A stretch of DNA of 14,627 nucleotides from WTAW01 sp964540205 (GTDB lineage: Bacteria > Acidobacteriota > Aminicenantia > Aminicenantales > Aminicenantaceae), in contig CAZIMJ010000219.1 in the NCBI GenBank assembly GCA_964540205.1, forward strand, positions 1 through 14,627, read 5' to 3'. Positions 13,348 through 14,627 of the stretch are shown here, in pieces. The number at the start of each line of letters is the position of its first letter. The first letter of the stretch is position 1. The position numbers and the translations under genes are program-made. Under the pieces are notes generated by a model. The model was given only the letters and a program-made list of their open reading frames with translations. It was not told where the DNA came from and searched no databases.

Positions 13348-13988
13348 TCCTTTTCTTCTTCCTGGCCGTAATAGACGATTTCAGGCATATTGCTGGAGTC
13401 CATCCCGTGAAAAAAGAGCCATTTATCGTAGGAATCGCTGTCCAGATAGATTTTGAAGGAGCTTTTATCTGATGAACTCACGACTCCGATGATCTGGGGA
13501 TTGTCTACAGAGCTGAGAGCGCTGAAGGGAACGATATAGATTTTTTGGATGGCAGCAGCACTTCCCCTTGCTGCTTGTGCAGCTCTTGATGATCCTTCCT
13601 GGGGTGTCCTTCCTGTTTGTGTTTGAGAGCTGCGCTCGAAAGGATTCTGGGGGGAGCGGCGAGCCTGTCGCGGCTGCGTCGTAGCCCCCCGTTGGTAGGG
13701 GAGAATGATATTCCACTCGCCATGCGATGTCATCGGATCTCTGTATAAGCGGCGGAGGCATTTTTCTTCGACAAGCTCCTCTAGTGTACTGGGAAAAGTT
13801 CCTGGCTTTTTGAGCTGGTAGAGCCGGATTGCCTCCACATATTGATTTCCCCTAAAGATCAACTCTTCTTCTTTTTCCCGTTGGATCTGTGTCTGCCAGA
13901 CGGGAACTGCCACAATAAGCCCGATACTCAAGATCGAAACAGCAAACAAAAGGATAAGCAGGGTGTATCCCTTTTGTCTCTCACTCAT
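13344..13988 (-). CDS. Pseudopilin lacking Glu5, with low-complexity insert
   Basis: The 214-residue protein has a class III prepilin leader, SERQKG followed by YTLLILLFAVSILSIGLI, so it is a prepilin-peptidase substrate of a type II secretion or type IV pilus system. After the N-terminal helix comes a GspG-like core (LIFRGNQYVEAIRLYQ, TFPSTLEELV, RLYRDPMTSHGEW). Next is an insert of about 50 residues rich in Gln, Arg, Ser and Ala, then a C-terminal beta-rich part (IVPFSALSSV, FKIYLDSDSYDKW). The position that is normally Glu at +5 is Ile, as in tip-type minor pseudopilins. The ATG at 13988 gives the correct leader; the longer upstream frame overlaps the gspG-like gene. It follows that gene on the same strand and overlaps lpxB by 4 bases. 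Confidence 0.82.
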   Translation of the reverse strand: MSERQKGYTLLILLFAVSILSIGLIVAVPVWQTQIQREKEEELIFRGNQYVEAIRLYQLKKPGTFPSTLEELVEEKCLRRLYRDPMTSHGEWNIILPYQRGATTQPRQARRSPQNPFERSSQTQTGRTPQEGSSRAAQAARGSAAAIQKIYIVPFSALSSVDNPQIIGVVSSSDKSSFKIYLDSDSYDKWLFFHGMDSSNMPEIVYYGQEEEKD

Positions 13989-14023
13989 GTTCCACTTACT
14001 TCTGTGATCGAATGGATCGGTAC

Positions 14024-14425
14024 TCACCAATTGGAGTAAAATGTTCCATCCAGGGAGGTCGCATTCGAGCCTGACCTCACATCGGATATTCCAGGCTGTA
14101 CACCTGCGACGAGATCTTCTTCGGTGAGGACTTCCATGACTTCGTACCATGAATCTATAGTTTTGGTGATGGGATCAACGGGAATTTTATAGAGATAGTC
14201 TTCATCGACAAGAGTCTGTAGAGAAGCAGGGTATTGGCCTTTGTCTAAATAGTATTGACCGATGAGTTTCCTCATCTGAAAGAGGTCCTCTTTAAGCACA
14301 GCCTCTCGGGCTCTTTTTGTGGCATTTGTGTATTGGGGAAGCCCCAATCCCACAAGAATGCCGATTAAAGCAAAAACAATCATCATTTCGATAAGAGTGA
14401 ATCCTTTTTGTCTTTGATTATTCAT
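14024..14425 (-). CDS. gspG: GspG-like major pseudopilin
   Basis: The 133-residue protein has a short leader, MNNQRQKG, then FTLIEMMIVFALIGILVGLGLP. Cleavage falls after Gly8 and the conserved Glu5 is present. The core fits the GspG family: TNATKRAREAVLKEDLFQMRKLI helix, YYLDKGQYPASLQTLV, KIPVDPITK, and an end with DVRSGS, GTFYSNW typical of the calcium-binding C-terminal loop. GspG subunits form the periplasmic pseudopilus of type II secretion. The ATG at 14425 is chosen over a TTG at 14437 because it gives the standard leader length. No secretion ATPase or secretin is in view, so the symbol reflects family, not a proven system. Confidence 0.85.
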   Translation of the reverse strand: MNNQRQKGFTLIEMMIVFALIGILVGLGLPQYTNATKRAREAVLKEDLFQMRKLIGQYYLDKGQYPASLQTLVDEDYLYKIPVDPITKTIDSWYEVMEVLTEEDLVAGVQPGISDVRSGSNATSLDGTFYSNW

Positions 14426-14460
14426 TGTATCTCTCAAAGATTTAACCTGAACTATTCGTA

Positions 14461-14627
14461 AAAAACGTCGATGCTTTTTTACTTCAACAATGTCAGAAAA
14501 TCATCCTGACATTGTTGATAAAACAATTCAAGAAGAATCTTTATATATTCATCGACGTTTTTACCCTTCGGGCGAACCGATCTTACCGTATCTGCTTCGT
14601 TGTAGCCCATTCGCGGTAGTTCACTAC
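14461..14627 (-). ncRNA. Structured repeat RNA, copy B, 5' part outside the window
   Basis: Read on the minus strand, 14627-14559 is the 69-nt core shared with copy A, including GTAG-TGAA-CTAC and CCCGAAGGGTAAAA. Beyond it, 14550-14562 and 14461-14473 form a perfect 13-base inverted repeat. Inside lies a second perfect 13-base stem, TCAACAATGTCAG (14484-14496) with CTGACATTGTTGA (14506-14518) and a 9-base loop. The order of elements equals copy A although the stem sequences differ. The minus-strand 3' side of the outer stem ends in a T-run, which could stop transcription shortly before the gspG-like gene. The 5' part lies past the window edge. Confidence 0.55.

Noticed and set aside
14484..14518. 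Rho-independent terminator (perfect 13-base stem)
   Set aside because: No T-run follows the inner stem on either strand. Only the outer stem has a T-run, on the minus strand, and it is better read as part of the repeat RNA.

Overview
The window looks like a Gram-negative bacterial chromosome of moderate GC carrying an integrated phage-derived element in its left 60%. LpxB implies lipid A and an outer membrane. The proline-tRNA ligase is the archaeal/eukaryotic-type form, and the two prepilin-like proteins resemble, from memory, those of Acidobacteriota/Aminicenantes. That placement is a guess; nothing here fixes the phylum.

Element, about 1 to 8712 (left end outside the window). A leftward gene of unknown function runs off the left edge. 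A short region with TTGTC/GACAA half-sites separates it from a rightward early block: a Cro/C1-type HTH protein, an excisionase-type HTH protein and a RepA-like hexameric helicase with a DnaB-N-like front end. The helicase is followed by a cluster of CAGATGACCAA iterons around an AT-rich stretch, which is the best replication-origin candidate. A packaging-type block comes next: a probable small terminase, a clear large terminase, a basic protein, a zinc-ribbon protein and a PC4-like single-stranded-DNA-binding protein. Then comes a leader able to fold as a three-way junction, followed by four small proteins I cannot assign. The element ends with a perfect-consensus promoter, a 57-residue excisionase gene overlapping a tyrosine integrase gene, and inverted/direct repeats that look like attachment-site arms. 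No portal, capsid, protease or tail gene is visible, so as far as it can be seen the element resembles a phage satellite that brings its own replication and DNA-packaging functions but would need a helper's capsid.

Host side, about 9100 to 14627. proS has a strong sigma-70-type promoter. It is followed on the same strand by pcm (protein repair methyltransferase) and a secreted DUF192 protein with its own -10. On the other strand lies a tight cluster: a GspG-like pseudopilin, a second pseudopilin without Glu5, and lpxB, the last two overlapping by 4 bases.

Two related structured repeats flank the pseudopilin-lpxB cluster in opposite orientation (12039-12202 on +, 14461-14627 on -). Their 69-nt cores are 59/69 identical without gaps, and their 3' closing stems have different sequences but the same architecture. 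They resemble, from memory, the HEARO / IscB-associated omega RNA class, with no iscB gene in view.
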